This document shows, piece by piece, positions 1 to 13,082 of a stretch of DNA of 64,000 nt (position 1 is the first letter of the stretch; every line of letters begins with the position of its first letter). The stretch is from Leptobrachium leishanense (taxonomy: Eukaryota > Chordata > Amphibia > Anura > Megophryidae): assembly GCA_009667805.1 (NCBI GenBank), contig CM019068.1:9674182-9738181 (forward strand), given 5' to 3'. The notes below the pieces were generated by a model. That model had not been told where the DNA came from. It searched no databases and saw only the letters and a list, made by a program, of their open reading frames with translations. The position numbers and the translations under genes are program-made.

Positions 1-237
1 GGCGCACACACCACCACGTGCAGGATATCTCCAGGGCAGACTGATCCAGGCGCACACACCACCACGTGCAGGATATCTCCAGGGCAGACTGATCCAGGCG
101 CACACACCACCACGTGCAGGATATCTCCAGGGCAGACTGATCCAGGCGCACACACCACCACGTGCAGGATATCTCCAGGGCAGACTGATCCAGGCGCACA
201 CACCACCACGTGCAGGATATCTCCAGGGCAGACGTTC
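1..237. repeat. 48-bp minisatellite upstream of BBIP1 coding exon
   Basis: Almost five head-to-tail copies of a 48-bp unit containing CACACCACCACGTGCAGG and ATATCTCCAGGGCAGAC. The copies are virtually identical, so the array is young or kept homogeneous. It ends about 40 bp before the first BBIP1 coding exon, so it probably lies in the intron or 5' UTR just upstream. The array is cut by the window edge and its full size is unknown. Confidence 0.95.
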
Positions 238-275
238 CACCATCTCTCCGCTTCTGTACAGACCCCGAGGTCAGG

Positions 276-321
276 ATGCCAGAGGTGAAATCCATATTTC
301 GGGAGGTGCTTCCCAAACAAG
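276..321 (+). CDS. BBIP1: BBIP1 first coding exon
   Basis: The exon encodes MPEVKSIFREVLPKQ plus the first base of a glycine codon and ends at a consensus donor (CAAG|GTGAGA at 322). These residues match the conserved N-terminus of BBIP1 (BBIP10), the smallest BBSome subunit, which is needed for BBSome assembly and cilium formation. A likely acceptor is the CAG ending at 261 or at 274. The start codon at 276 is the conserved methionine. BBIP1 is tail to tail with PDCD4, as in mammals. Any upstream non-coding exon lies outside the window. Confidence 0.9.
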
Positions 322-527
322 GTGAGACATCACTATACGTTCAGTGTTTTGTAACCAAAGCGAAGCAGTCAGTAAGAGGGTCTAGTAGCCACATCTTCAG
401 GAGCCAGGTGGTGTATATGGATTTGTGAGGAACAATCCAGACATTTTGGACCCAGAGCTTACAGTTGTAGGAGACCTTGGGTACAGGTTTGATGGAAATC
501 TTAATGCTTATTTCATCACCCTTTCAG

Positions 528-694
528 GTCAGCTGTGTGTGGAGGATCTGCCCACGATGGTCCTCTGCAAACCGAAGCTGCTCCCCCTGAAGTCCGTCAG
601 CCTTGCCAAGCTGGAGAAGATGCAGCGTGATGCCCAAAACACGATCCGGCAGCAGGAGCTGTCACAGAGCGAGCAGCCCTCAACGCAGGCCTGA
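528..694 (+). CDS. BBIP1: BBIP1 terminal coding exon
   Basis: The exon follows the acceptor CTTTCAG ending at 527. It completes the glycine codon split by the intron and continues with [22 protein letters not shown] and AQNTIRQQE, the hallmark segments of BBIP1, to a TGA at 692-694. Joined to the previous exon it gives a 70-residue protein, close to the short vertebrate forms. The intron is only 206 bp. The C-terminal tail after the conserved block is variable, as expected. The reading frame is open. Confidence 0.92.
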
Positions 695-1309
695 GAGGTC
701 CGATGCGTCCATCTGTAAGACTGGAATAGAGACGCTAGCTCCACAAGTACTTTCTTACACCCCATCCGTCGGGTATCGCTCCCTGCCCTGCGGTGTGACA
801 CATCCCTACGCGTCAGAGAGCAGAATTCTTTTTTATTTAGCTGTTGGAGTCTTGTAAAGAGCCTGGCTTTGTTCAGCCTGCCGCTGTCTATAGGGAATCC
901 CTCAAGAAAGGGGCTTTATTCTGAATTTTCAGCAGTTTCTCCGTCCACTCGTATAGCAATAGAATAATGCACTTTATTTTTACAATAACTTCATGCAAAT
1001 CGACGCTTGGCATGAAATCCTGGCGGACTGGTTCTTGTGCACGGATTCCTCACGGGTCAGGCTGTTTATCACATCGGCAATGTCAGGTTTGATATCTTCA
1101 TCTTTCCATCCGCTGCACCTTCCCTTCAGGCTCAACTGCAAACGAGCCGTCACCATAAGCGTCCGCGAGTCAGAGATTCAGGTGGTTTGAGAAGCGATGA
1201 AAGCTCCAGAGATCCCAAGATTGGCTTAAAATACTGTATTTTAATATTACAAAAAGCAGAAGTGCAGGTTGCCGAAAAGTTACGATTTATACCACTGCAA
1301 AGAAATGGT

Positions 1310-1315
1310 AATAAA
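1310..1315 (+). terminator. BBIP1: Probable BBIP1 polyadenylation signal
   Basis: AATAAA lies 0.6 kb after the BBIP1 stop codon and is the first canonical signal I see downstream. No obvious competing gene feature lies between. Transcript evidence is lacking, so the 3' end is inferred. Confidence 0.45.
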
Positions 1316-1330
1316 AATAATAATCAATGA

Positions 1331-3558
1331 ACACACACCTTTCTTGAGAGCCGATACGCATTGTCCAATCAGATGCTTCACATAAACTGCGAACATGAAT
1401 TTTAAACCTATGCGAATGGAACAAAAAACATTCACTCATACACCTTTATCATATGTAGAGCTGCCAGATCAGCCATGTTTTCCTGGACACATATCATTTA
1501 TTCATGCTGATGGTCAGTGCATGAAAAATCCCACCTCGCAGCATGTAGAATCCATACACTGTCGATAAAGAATCCCAGGTGACCGACTTTGATTTCCTTC
1601 CTGCAGCATATGAATTATACATGTGGCAGGGCACCATTTTTCCCTGTGCTCCCTTGGCATGAAATTGTGATTCATGTCCAGGAAAACATAGCCGACCTGG
1701 CAACTCTAATCATACGGACACATTTCTTACAAATCCATTTAATTGGGCACCAGATCCTCGTCTTCCTGGAGACATCACTGCTTCATGCAGAGGGGAAGCA
1801 CAGCCAAGATGCTGACCTTCCCAAAGACTTAGGTTTACCCAAAAACATGTGGTTTGCAGTTGCTTGATCTCTGAGAGCAGAGTGTGTTTGTGTAACCTAT
1901 AAAAAAATTTTTTTAAAAAGTGGCACTGTGTGCAAACACACGTCTCGTCCAAATAGTGATTGTATATAGCCTATACTTAAATATTGTTTGCGTCCTTATG
2001 GTCTATAGATTCATACAAAGCATTACATTACAGTTTAAATATAGGAGGATCAAAAAGACCGGCTCCTAGACACTGGATAAATTACTTTAATGAAATGCAT
2101 TTGGAGGAAAAGCTAAAACATCGAGCTTAGTTATGCAGCAGGTTAACTTAAATGCTAGATTTCAAGGCTGTTTTGAGTGAAATACATCTGTACCAAACCC
2201 AAACTGAGAGGAGGCGCAAGGTTCAGTTGTTTTTTTAAAGTATTTATTTTTTGTTTAACCACTTTCATTAAGCATTGATGTTTAACCCCTTTCTGCTGGG
2301 CTGGTTGTGCCTGGTAGGAGGGCGTTAATGCGGGGGGGGGGGGTGTCTCTGGTGGACCCTTCCTCCACCCTGCCTACACAGCTGACACACTGCTGGTCAT
2401 TGGCTGCCAGGGGACAGCCCAGGTTTAGGCAGACCAATGGCAGTGAATGTGGGCGGGCCTGACGTTAACAGGGTTATTCAGAGAAAGGTGAAAATCAGGG
2501 GAACTGGCAGAAGAGAACACTCTAGACCACATGAGAGAATTGGGTATTTTGACCTAGAATTTTCACTTCTCCAGTCATTCTCCTGAGTTTCACCTATCTT
2601 TGAATAGACCCTTAAATAAAACAATAAAGTAGGGCTGCAACTAACAATTATTTGCATCTATTAATCTGATAACAAATCAACCCCTAGTGTACATTAATAT
2701 CATATGAAGATATGCAATAGTGAAGGGGGTCACTCCACGCAGTCTGACCACTTTGATAAGCTAAAGTGGTCAGGGTGCGTAGAGTGTCCCTTTACAATAA
2801 TCTCATGAACAAACGGAGTGGAAGGAGGGTCCAGCGGTGGAAGTGAGTGAATTTGGGCAAGGGATTTGATCAGAGTATGAGAGGGAGTAGGATTGGGCAA
2901 AAGACCTGACCTGAGTGTGGGAAGGAGTTTGTGGGAAGGGACCAGGCGAAAGGGAGAGAATGGCAGCTCCAGACCAAAGAGGGGGTGCCAGACAGGTTGG
3001 GGTGGTGGCACAGGACTCCAGCTTCAAGTAAGTATAAAATACCAGCGTTACAGCGCTCATACCCAGCGGCAGCATCCCAGGGTTTGTGTTCGAACGCTGC
3101 TACAGTTGTAAACTGAATAAAAACAAACTGGTTGTGTCTGACATAACCCTAGAACTAAATCATCCAATCAGCTCCAGAGTCAGAGGTTATAACGTTTATC
3201 TCTGTCGGACTCTAATCGTTTTGTGTACAGCACACACTGTTTAATGAAAATAGTTGACAACCATTTTCCCTATCATTTAGTTGTTTCAGCCCTAAAATAA
3301 AGTAGGTCTCCAAATATGAAGGATTAACCGATTTGAATAAAATCAATTCTGGTCGACGCTAGAGCCGTTTTACTAATCAGATTATTATTCTAGATAATAT
3401 GTGTCCAGATGAAGACTTCCTAACGAATATGACCAGCAAGCGTAGGGGTCTTTACGTTTAGAAATGACTTAAATCAAATCCACGCTGGTCCTGGGATAGT
3501 AAAAACGGTCTCCTCGTGACGGGATCAGAGCAACAGTATGCGATCTGTTCGTCTAAAC
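1331..3558. other. Intergenic DNA between BBIP1 and PDCD4, left part
   Basis: No coding signal is seen. The stretch holds simple AT-rich sequence, a poly-G run near 2332-2342, and a pair of short near-complementary GTC(A)CTCCACGC-type segments near 2730-2790. Short ORFs here are unconserved in appearance. Confidence 0.6.
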
Positions 3559-3617
3559 CAGGGGTCAGCAACCTTATAGTTCCCAAAACATCGGGGAGCC
3601 AAGGTTGCTGACCTCTG
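3559..3617. mobile_element. 59-bp miniature hAT-like element
   Basis: A tiny palindromic element begins CAGGGGTCAGCAACCTT and ends AAGGTTGCTGACCTCTG, giving 17-bp terminal inverted repeats with one mismatch. It is flanked by a perfect 8-bp duplication GTCTAAAC (3551-3558 and 3618-3625), the size expected for hAT transposons. It has no coding capacity. Longer relatives occur near 28.33 and 30.85 kb. Confidence 0.85.
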
Positions 3618-4271
3618 GTCTAAACGGAAAAGACTGCTAAGGCGCGTTTCGCTGTGCTAGGATGCGGCTTCTCCAGAGCCCTTTCACTCTCGCCGGAGAC
3701 CGCGCGCAGCAAACAGCGCAGATTATGCTCTGTTTGATCTATTCAGGTTTTGTGATGCATGAAGTACAAAACCAGACTCCTCCTGCTCGGAAAGAACATG
3801 TTTTCGCCAACAAGCTCCAGTGAAGTCGAAGGCTATACAAGGTGTTTGATGGTGAGAGAAGACGTTTAAGACAGGGCAGGAATACACAGAGCTATAAACC
3901 CGTGTGTGTCCTTGTACGGGAAGACGCAGGTTTTGTAACGTTACATGTGGCCACGATCCGGCAAAATCTCTCAGTGAGGAACACTACGTGCCGGGGGCCA
4001 ATAGTTTATTTCCCCTTGAACAAGAGGCGTTCATGGTGAGAGAAAGCACCAGATTTCTTTTCTAAAACCACAACGTATGCAACTTGACTGGCCGCCTGCA
4101 TCGACACTGATCTCTTCTCGGGATGAGGTGAGAATTAAAGCGGTGTGAGTAGCGTCGCGTGGATAAACGGTAGCGAGTGGGTAAGGCCCATCTGCAAATT
4201 GAAGAAAGATATTGTTGCAGCCATAGATTCTGCTAACGCGTTGTTGGGGCAGCGAGAGGGTCTCTTTCAAT

Positions 4272-4410
4272 TAACCCCTTCACTGCTGAGCCATTTCACC
4301 CATGTGCGGAGCTCATTTTTACCGTTTTGGTTTCATGTTTAACCCTGTCGCTGCTGAGGCATTTCCCGCCCCTGTGCTGAGGTCATTTTTACCGGTTTTG
4401 CTCATCATGT
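4272..4410. repeat. Two diverged ~68-bp tandem units
   Basis: Two adjacent copies share TTAACCC, GCTGCTGAG, a GTGC-GAG segment and TCATTTTTACCG. They begin near 4272 and 4339. The function is unknown; they probably belong to the repetitive block that runs to 5.46 kb. Confidence 0.6.
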
Positions 4411-4901
4411 TTAAACGTGTTTTGAAGGCTTATTTTAGTATATGACCCAGACATATTATATATCGTTCTTTCCGTCAGACTCGGTAGAGTCATAATATGT
4501 CATTATTATATGTATACGTTATGTCATGTCTGTATATTATAACAAAAAATGCAATAAAATATGTATTTTCAATAATTTACAATGTGTAAAGTGTTTTTTT
4601 TCACATTTTAACATGCGAGCAATTGCGGTTATATTTTGTATGGGGTGCGCTTGTTAAAAAAATTAGAGATGGGGTCTCGTTACATTTTTTTTTGGGGGAA
4701 ATTACACTTTTTAACAAACGCACCGCATACAAAAATCGTTAGTGCAGCATCATTGTTCACATGATAATTGAAATGGGAACAATATTGCTGCATTAACAAA
4801 ACAAAAAAAAGAAAAAAAAAGTGTTTATCTTTTTTTTTACAACATTTTTCACAGTAGTGTTTGGTATCGTTGGAACGGCCATGCTCTGGCCGATCCAAAC
4901 A

Positions 4902-5320
4902 TTAACCCCTAACTGCCACGGATCGGGAGATAGGGAGTTCATTGGAACTCCCTATCTCCACAGTTGGTGGCAGTTAGGGGTTAAGTCCAGGACTGGCGTC
5001 ATCGTGCGTAGCCCTCAGGGGGAGTTCCCGGAGGCTTGGCCGACATCCAAGATGTCGGCCAGCTCCGTTAAAGGATCGCGAACCGGCGCTTTTCAGCGCC
5101 GATTCGCGATCCAGCTCCCCAGGGGTTAATGCCAGGCACCATTTGGAAGGGCAGGCTGTGCCCTTCCAAATGATGCCTGGGTTAACCCCCGCAGAGCCGC
5201 CGATCGGGAGGGAGAGAGGTCCGAAGGACCTCCCCCCCTCCCTTTCAGGCGCCTCCTCCGCACATGCGGGGGGGGGGGGGCGCCTGAATTAGGTGTCATC
5301 GCGCCCCCGCGATGACACCT
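4902..5320. repeat. Cluster of six consecutive hairpins
   Basis: Six inverted repeats follow one another. Arms are 4902-4919/4967-4984 (with a nested 15-bp pair 4925-4939/4945-4959), 5038-5047/5051-5060, 5073-5090/5095-5112 (one mismatch), 5132-5152/5160-5180, 5244-5253/5279-5288, and 5291-5303/5308-5320. The arms are almost perfect and unrelated to each other. The block is GC-rich and CpG-rich compared with its AT-rich flanks. It resembles the core of a fold-back DNA element. No protein is encoded. Confidence 0.8.
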
Positions 5321-5685
5321 AACACCGGCGGCTGCGGTTCCGGATGCGCTGAGCGCGTCCTCAGCATCGAAGTGGTTAAGCCACGTTTTATTATACGATC
5401 CAGACAAATTATATATTGTTATTAAAAAAAAAAAAAATGAGATTATGAATCTGCAGGCGATATGTACACATCATGTCCTGCCAGAATGCTAAAACAAAAA
5501 ACGGGAAGAAAAAGTGCATTTCCATTAAAAAGTCAATCCTCTACAGCGTGCAAAGTAATTTCTTCATATTTTATCATCCGAGCCTTGGCGGTTATATATT
5601 CTATGGGGTGCACTTGTAAAAAATATAATATCATTGGAAAGGCTAGATCTAGATACCAAACATGACCAGGTTTAGTGTAACCACC

Positions 5686-5800
5686 TCTCCAGTAAGTGTC
5701 CTTGGGCAAGACACGTAACGGTACAGACTCGCCACCCAGGACTTACTGAAAACGAGAGAAATCTCAATGTATCTTTCCTGGGAAAATCCTTCTCAAAAAT
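5686..5800 (+). mobile_element. SINE 3' fragment interrupted by Tc1
   Basis: The segment shares with the SINE at 34.2 kb the motifs CACCTCTCCAGT, TTGGGCAAGAC, GTACAGACTC and CCACCCAGGA, followed by the LINE-derived tail ATCTCAATGTAT-TTTCCTGG. The tail is cut by the Tc1 insertion at a TA dinucleotide (5800-5801). Confidence 0.7.
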
Positions 5801-5801
5801 A

Positions 5802-7414
<1,613 letters not shown>

Positions 7415-7640
7415 TAAATAAATAATAAAACATGTATTTTTCTTTATTGCAGCACTTCACATTTATAAATGTGAACAATAGTGCTGCATGAATGAAAAAA
7501 TACAAAATTATATTTGAATGGGAACCGGTTACTGTATTTTTCTGAGAAGTCATTTTTCACATTTAGAATTGAGAAGTGAACAATACTGCTGCATTAACAA
7601 ATTAAAACACATAAGGTTACACTAAACCTGGTCATGTTTG

Positions 7641-8150
7641 GCATCATTGGAAAGGCCAGAAAAACATACATTATGTATTTTGTTTTAAAAGAAAGCAAAA
7701 AGAACGGCTTCTTTCTGCAGATGAAAAGAAAAAACTAAACCTAGCAAAAATATTTTTTAGATTGTCCCTTAAAGAACCCTTAGGATTCAATTTCCCTGCT
7801 GTCACACGGTGGTATAACTATACAATTAATCTCTATTTCCATGTAAATTGTACCAGATCGTCCGATCCTCTGACAAATCCCTTTCAAAATGGGTAAGATC
7901 GATAGCCTGTTGTAGTCGCAAAAATCGTCGGAAGTCGGAGGCAATGGAAGAGGACAGGTGTCACCTCCATGTTGTGGGATTGGTCGGACGACGATGACAG
8001 ACTAGCAGATGATCACACCATCGCACGGTACGGACCCAGTGGACGGCCAGCCTGAGTCTCTGGATCCTCCTCGGCTCACGCAGAGGAGACGGCTGGGAGC
8101 GACCTGCTTGTATGGTACCAGGAGATCGTACAGACCACGACCAGGCACTT
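7641..8150. other. Intergenic DNA before the PDCD4 3' end
   Basis: No gene is supported. AT-rich DNA at 7641-7800 gives way to GC-richer unique-looking sequence at 7860-8150. A short ORF here (7961-8158) has no recognisable similarity. Confidence 0.5.
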
Positions 8151-8167
8151 TGCACCACTAAACATGT

Positions 8168-8173
8168 TTATTT
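8168..8173 (-). terminator. PDCD4: Probable PDCD4 polyadenylation signal
   Basis: TTTATT on the + strand reads AATAAA in the PDCD4 direction, about 0.6 kb past the stop codon. Another AATAAA-type signal lies near 8664-8670 and would give a shorter 3' UTR. I saw no perfect match to the miR-21 seed target known in mammalian PDCD4 between 8151 and 8776. Confidence 0.45.
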
Positions 8174-8775
8174 AAACATTTTTTCAGGTACACACTCGCA
8201 CAGTCTAACAGAACTCGTTCACATTCCCAGTTACCCTTTTGTAGAAAAATAGGATGTTCCAGCCACCGTATTCTGATCTTTCATGTCAAAAGTAATATTT
8301 TCTCTGGAAAGATGAATAAAAATATTTTCAATTTGCCCCATCATTGCTTCACGGGAGCAAAAAGCACAGTCGCACCCCCCCCCCCCAACCGCCTTGGGCA
8401 AGTAGCCCCGTTACACAAAATAAATCACTTTGCCGTTGCCCCCCACCCACCCACAAAAGCAAGAATATTTTCTTTAGGTCTCGCGTATCCGGGGATCCTA
8501 AAGCTTTGTGTGAACCAGTGAATTTACTACCAAAACACTGACCGTGAAGGGTAGGAGCTGCAGGTGGGCACCGACCGACATGTTCACTTCCTCCGTTCCC
8601 CGCTCGCTTCTGGATTTTCTGCCCCCCGCCCCGCACTTACATGTGGAACCGAACATAGAAAACGATTTATTTTTTTTGAAAGGCCCAGTATCCGCGACTA
8701 TATATGCAACGTATAAAACATGAAACGGGCTTCTTCAATTCCTGTCACGTCGGGTAAGGACGATCCCTTTCAGCG

Positions 8776-8836
8776 CTAGTAGCTCTCGGATTTCAGACGG
8801 CCGCCGTCCCCTTCACTCACAAAACGCTTTCTTCCT
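8776..8836 (-). CDS. PDCD4: PDCD4 last coding exon
   Basis: After the acceptor TTTGCAG the exon completes an arginine codon and encodes GRKRFVSEGDGGRLKSESY, ending with TAG at 8778-8776. This is the conserved PDCD4 C-terminus. The RKRFVS motif is the basic Akt/S6K-type site near the C-terminus of mammalian PDCD4, and it is intact. The exon is joined in phase to the one at 10492-10631. Confidence 0.95.
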
Positions 8837-9019
8837 CTGCAAAACCAGAAGAAAATAAAAAAAATGTTAATTTATAAGCCATTTCCTTTAAAAGAAGGAC
8901 AGACCGTTGCTGGACGGCTTGTGTGAAAGAACGCAGAGAGATATTTCCACGCTGTGGCTGCGCAGTTCAGCAAATGTCGAACCTGACCCCCCCCCCAAAT
9001 AAGTAAATTTAAAAAAATG

Positions 9020-9181
9020 GGCAAGCTGGGCCCTGTGAGAAGGGCTCTTAGATTGTAAGCTCGAGCAGGGTCCTCTCTCGTACGGTTCTGTGTGTTTAAC
9101 GTGTATGTACATTTGTTGTTCTGTCTCACCCGTTGTACAGCGCTACGGAACTTGTTGGCGCTTTATAAATTGCTTGTAACT
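9020..9181 (+). repeat. Dispersed repeat with GGCGCTTTATAAAT tail
   Basis: TAGATTGTAAGCTCGAGCAG, then TTGTACAGCGCTACGGAA and TTGGCGCTTTATAAATTG, form a pattern I recognise as a very common interspersed repeat of frog genomes. Related pieces in reverse orientation are at about 14275-14405 and 54540-54690. The family assignment is from recognition, not a search. Confidence 0.6.
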
Positions 9182-9718
9182 AATTTGAGAATGGGAAACA
9201 TCTATCTCCAGTGCACCGTGCAAACCCTCCTTTAGACCATGGACAGGGATGTGATGGCACCGTTAGATGCAGTGCAGGATGCCATCTATGAAGGGGCAAG
9301 CCAAACACGGACACGAGAGATCACAGGTGGGGGAGCATATTTTTGGAGGGTGCATGCTTGCCCTCCCACACCTTTGTGCACAGCAAACTCCACAGCACAC
9401 GAGCAGCTGGAATAGAAAAATCATTCTGTGATCAATCAAGCGATGGTCGGAACCGGAGCTCCAGCCACCGGTGACCCGATGTGAAGCAGCTTTACGTCAC
9501 TGGGGCTTTAGCAGTAAACCAGGCAGGATACTCCTCTAGCAAGCTCAGGCACAGAGTATCACAGAAGTCCATGTACAGCTGATCTTTGACCACAGCAAGG
9601 GCCTCTGGGTATTTTACTTAGTTCGGTTTTCAACTCTTAAAACCCCAGGGTTTACAGCTCAACACCAAGACCGAATGTGAAAGGATTAGGTAAGAGAGAT
9701 TTGGCGCAGGGTAAATAG

Positions 9719-9925
9719 TGATGCACCGAAATGAAAATTTTGGACCGAAACAGCAGGCTGAGCTCGGCCAAAAAAATCAGTGATCCGAACCTGGGACTGG
9801 AGGCCCGGCCGAGCCAGGGGCTCAACTGAGCATCTCCAGCTCGGCTGGGCCTCCAGGTTCGGATCACTGATGTTTCGACCATTTTTTACTTTCGGCTGAA
9901 AGCACCATTTTCGGATAATGTCATT
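9719..9925. mobile_element. hAT-like MITE fragment with internal palindrome
   Basis: The sequence starts with GATGCACCGAAA, a terminal motif common to a group of hAT MITEs, and holds an imperfect hairpin with arms about 9780-9813 and 9839-9869. It lies in the PDCD4 intron before the last exon. It has no coding capacity. Confidence 0.6.
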
Positions 9926-10491
9926 GGCTGAAATTTCAATGCAGTTTTTTTTTTTAAAATTCTTGCACTTGTGGTTTGGTTTTTGCTACAAGACAGTATC
10001 TGCAGGGAGCCCAGAGACAGGAAACCTCAGTAGAGACTATATCATCCCTTAGCATTTATAAAATGCCCAGCTAAGAAACAGATTGGTTATTTCAGTTGTC
10101 ATGGTATTAAAAAAAAAAAAAATCAGGAATAAAATCTGTAGCACAAAATCGGGCACGGAAAGGGTTTCTTAATCCAGAATGACACTCGTCTCAGCTTTAC
10201 CAGGGTTAAAGCCAGCTCTGAGCAGTGAGACATTGCTGAAAGGAGATTTTTTGGAAAAACACTGGACCCGTTTATGTTATTTGTGAATGGAGGAGACACT
10301 TTAACGGCATTTAGAATAGTTTTATTAATCTAGGAGAAATTAATCGGCTTTGGTTAGAGTTTGAGATCGCACAATTTAAAATCATAAAAAAGTGATTTGC
10401 GCTGACAGAGGTTTAGGTCACATCTTCAGAATATATCTAGATAGAATAGAAAGCCATTATAAATCTGAATAAAATGGATAGAAAGGGTCAC

Positions 10492-10631
10492 CTGGAAGGA
10501 CACATGTCTTGGATGTGTTTGGTGATCATGCCGGCCTTGAAGCAGTCTTCTACAAATCTTTCCAGCACAGAGTATGCATGTGGCACATCCAAATTAATGT
10601 CAGGAATTTCACTATAAATGCGATCATAGCC
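10492..10631 (-). CDS. PDCD4: PDCD4 coding exon 10
   Basis: The exon lies between the acceptor ATTACAG and the donor CCAG|GTGACC. It encodes GYDRIYSEIPDINLDVP, SVLERFVEDCF and the end CPSR. This is the C-terminal half of the second MA3 domain, which helps bind the N-terminal domain of eIF4A and block translation initiation. The 140-bp length and phase fit its neighbours, and no break is seen. Confidence 0.96.
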
Positions 10632-10942
10632 CTGTAATGGTTACAACAAAAAAAAAAAAAAGTTACAAGAAACACATATGAAAGTATCAGATATCAGCTT
10701 TTATTTTTGGAAAGTGCTGCAGAACCTCGTTTGCCTGCAGGACGCGCCCATACAGGTGCATCTAAGTATCAGGCACATGGGAAATGCTAATCTGTTACCT
10801 GCACACTGGGGGCCTGATCTGGTCCTTGCTAAAACGGGGACGCCAACGGGAAAAACTAAGTTACTCAGAAAGTGCAGTGCTGCAAAAGTGACAAGCTCTG
10901 GATGTTTCTTCTGTGAATCATTAAACAGTTGCAGAAGAAGAT

Positions 10943-11213
10943 ACACAAGTGAAGCTTCTCCTGCAGTTGTTTGGATTCTTTTAAGAAGTGCCAATAGTTT
11001 TTCTTCTTCCAGTATTTATCACCTGCACTTTCTAAATAACCTATGGAAAGAAAACAAAACACATACATTGAATTTATGAGAGTTTCGTCCTTTCTGGAGG
11101 TCGTTTAGAAAGTGACAGTGTTGATTACCAGGATAAAAAAAAAAAAAAAAACACACACACAAATCAGTGCTTCCCAGAAGAAGAATCCAAACAGCTGCAG
11201 GAGAAGCTTCACT
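10943..11213. repeat. Intronic inverted repeat
   Basis: Arms at about 10943-10981 and 11179-11213 share AAGCTTCTCCTGCAG and TGTTTGGATTCTT in opposite orientation. The right arm carries a second, shorter internal palindrome. It is probably a MITE in the PDCD4 intron. Confidence 0.7.
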
Positions 11214-11646
11214 TGCACAGCTTCTCCTGAAACATCAGAGGTTGCCCCTTTTGCAAAACCAGCGATTTCTAAAACTCCTAAAAGAAAGAAACGCTTAAAT
11301 TCAACGTAACTTTTCCATGAAAGGTCAGTGACTCTCCTAGGTTTTATAAGCCTGGGATTCATGAGACTCAAGACAGGAATAAGGGGAAGAAAATACAAAA
11401 CAAGGATCGGAGAACAGGATCGAGCAAAGAACTTACTGCTAGGAGGAAAGGCCACAGAAATTGAGTGACTAAAGCAGAGACAAGGTTTCATCAATACATT
11501 AGTAGTTACAGGAAATAAAAGTTCAGGTAGTTTTGATTAAAATGTACAGGAGACAAATAGAGTATGTAAATAGTGCTAAAACAAAAAAACAACAACAAAC
11601 ATATCCTTCCACACACATTGTCAACAGGGTGTAAATAAATACAAAC

Positions 11647-11757
11647 CCTTTTCATCTGGTCCAAAGTAATAACCCCCGACTTCCACAGGGCTTCCAATAG
11701 ACTCAGCATCAGTTTGTAGGTTGTGCCCCCAGTCGCCTCCAGGACCATTAATACTGC
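11647..11757 (-). CDS. PDCD4: PDCD4 coding exon 9
   Basis: A 111-bp phase-0 exon of 37 codons encoding AVLMVLEATGG, SLLEALWKSGVITLDQMKR. It starts after an AACAG acceptor and ends at AAAAGG|GTTTGT. This is a helical part of the second MA3 domain. It is well conserved with vertebrate PDCD4. Confidence 0.95.
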
Positions 11758-12743
11758 CTGTTAAAAAAATATATATATTGTGATGAGGCACAAGGGATTA
11801 TCTGCAATGGTAGGTAGGCTTCCTTTGTATTTTAAGGGGAAAAAATAAAATAATGGGGCATTTAACCTCACTAGGGGGATGCAGTAGGTATTGCACAGAT
11901 ATATAGGAAGCCTGGATGGTTTGAGCATCGCTCCACCTGCAGGAGAAGATCCAGAGCTTTCTGTTCTACCCCAGGCTCCGCTGAGTTGGAGGGGATCAGG
12001 GCAGTAAATAGATCCTGCCCGAGACAGAGACTGAGCCCGGGAGCAGCTGGTTAAACTACAGAGATCAGAAGGTTGGAAAAGCAGATGGATTTTTATATAT
12101 AATTATTATTTTTTAGTTTTCCTGAAACAGTGATGCTTATTGGTTAGTTGGATCTCACGAGCTGGGCCTTTATTTTCTGTTTGCGTTTTAATAGGTTTTA
12201 TTTTGCCATATTTCCCATTAAAACGCAGACTGTTTCTTGTGAAGGGACAGTAGGACCTTTACAAAGGCTTTGGTGAAATGAACGCCCCAGGAGGACTGTG
12301 CCTGCAGGTTCGGGAATCATTTTAAACTTCCTTAGCTTGATGTGTGGTGCCAAGCAAAAAATATACAATTACCAGGCGTACTTCCACTCGCCCTTAACCA
12401 CACCAGTGTCTCCCAACAAGTTCTACAAAATAGCTACTATTAGTGGTTCGGCGCTTTGAAAATAAAGATTTTCTCTTCTGGAAACAACCACCTGCACACG
12501 AATAGACAAAGTGAAATTACTTATTTTGGGAATAACTTTAATATTTATTTATTTTTTTTAAATTAAAAATCCCCTGTACTCACAGACTTGCAAAATAAAT
12601 AAAGCGATGTTTCAGCTTTCCATTGCAGCTTTCATTAGGGTATAACCTCCAATAGAGAGCTGAAACCATCTTAAAAACACAAAAAATCTTTATTATGCAT
12701 TTAAGTATGAGACCTTAGAGTGCTAGCTCTTTTTCTGTTGTAT

Positions 12744-12749
<6 letters not shown>

Positions 12750-12778
<29 letters not shown>
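12750..12778. repeat. (AC)n microsatellite
   Basis: An almost pure AC dinucleotide run in a PDCD4 intron. Confidence 0.9.
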
Positions 12779-12779
<1 letters not shown>

Positions 12780-12974
12780 GGTGATCCCCTGCACAAACCG
12801 TGGTGGAGGCCGACGTAAGGGGTTAAATAGACATGTGGGCATATTTTTTAGTTATATGAGCACCCGCTATTGATGTGGAGGCCTTCTAAAATAAATTCAC
12901 TCAGAGGCCACAGGAAAGACAGACGTGAATCTTAAATGAGGTTTGGTTTTAAATGCAACAATAAGTCGTCTTAC

Positions 12975-13082
12975 TTCATACACCAGCTCATGATGGAAGT
13001 GCGGCACCTCCAGCTCCTGCAGGCATCGCTCGGCTTCAGACACATCGCTGGAGAGAAGATATTCTTTCAGTAACATGTCAAT
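12975..13082 (-). CDS. PDCD4: PDCD4 coding exon 8
   Basis: A 108-bp phase-0 exon of 36 codons encoding [18 protein letters not shown] and [11 protein letters not shown]. The acceptor is GTGACAG and the donor GAA|GTAAGA. It is the start of the second MA3 domain, including the conserved [10 protein letters not shown] motif. There are no breaks. Confidence 0.96.

Noticed and set aside
7961..8158. 65-codon ORF on the - strand near the PDCD4 3' end
   Set aside because: It has no recognisable similarity and probably lies beyond the transcript end.
8151..8776. Conserved miR-21 target site in the PDCD4 3' UTR
   Set aside because: I looked for the seed match on the transcript strand and found none that is perfect.
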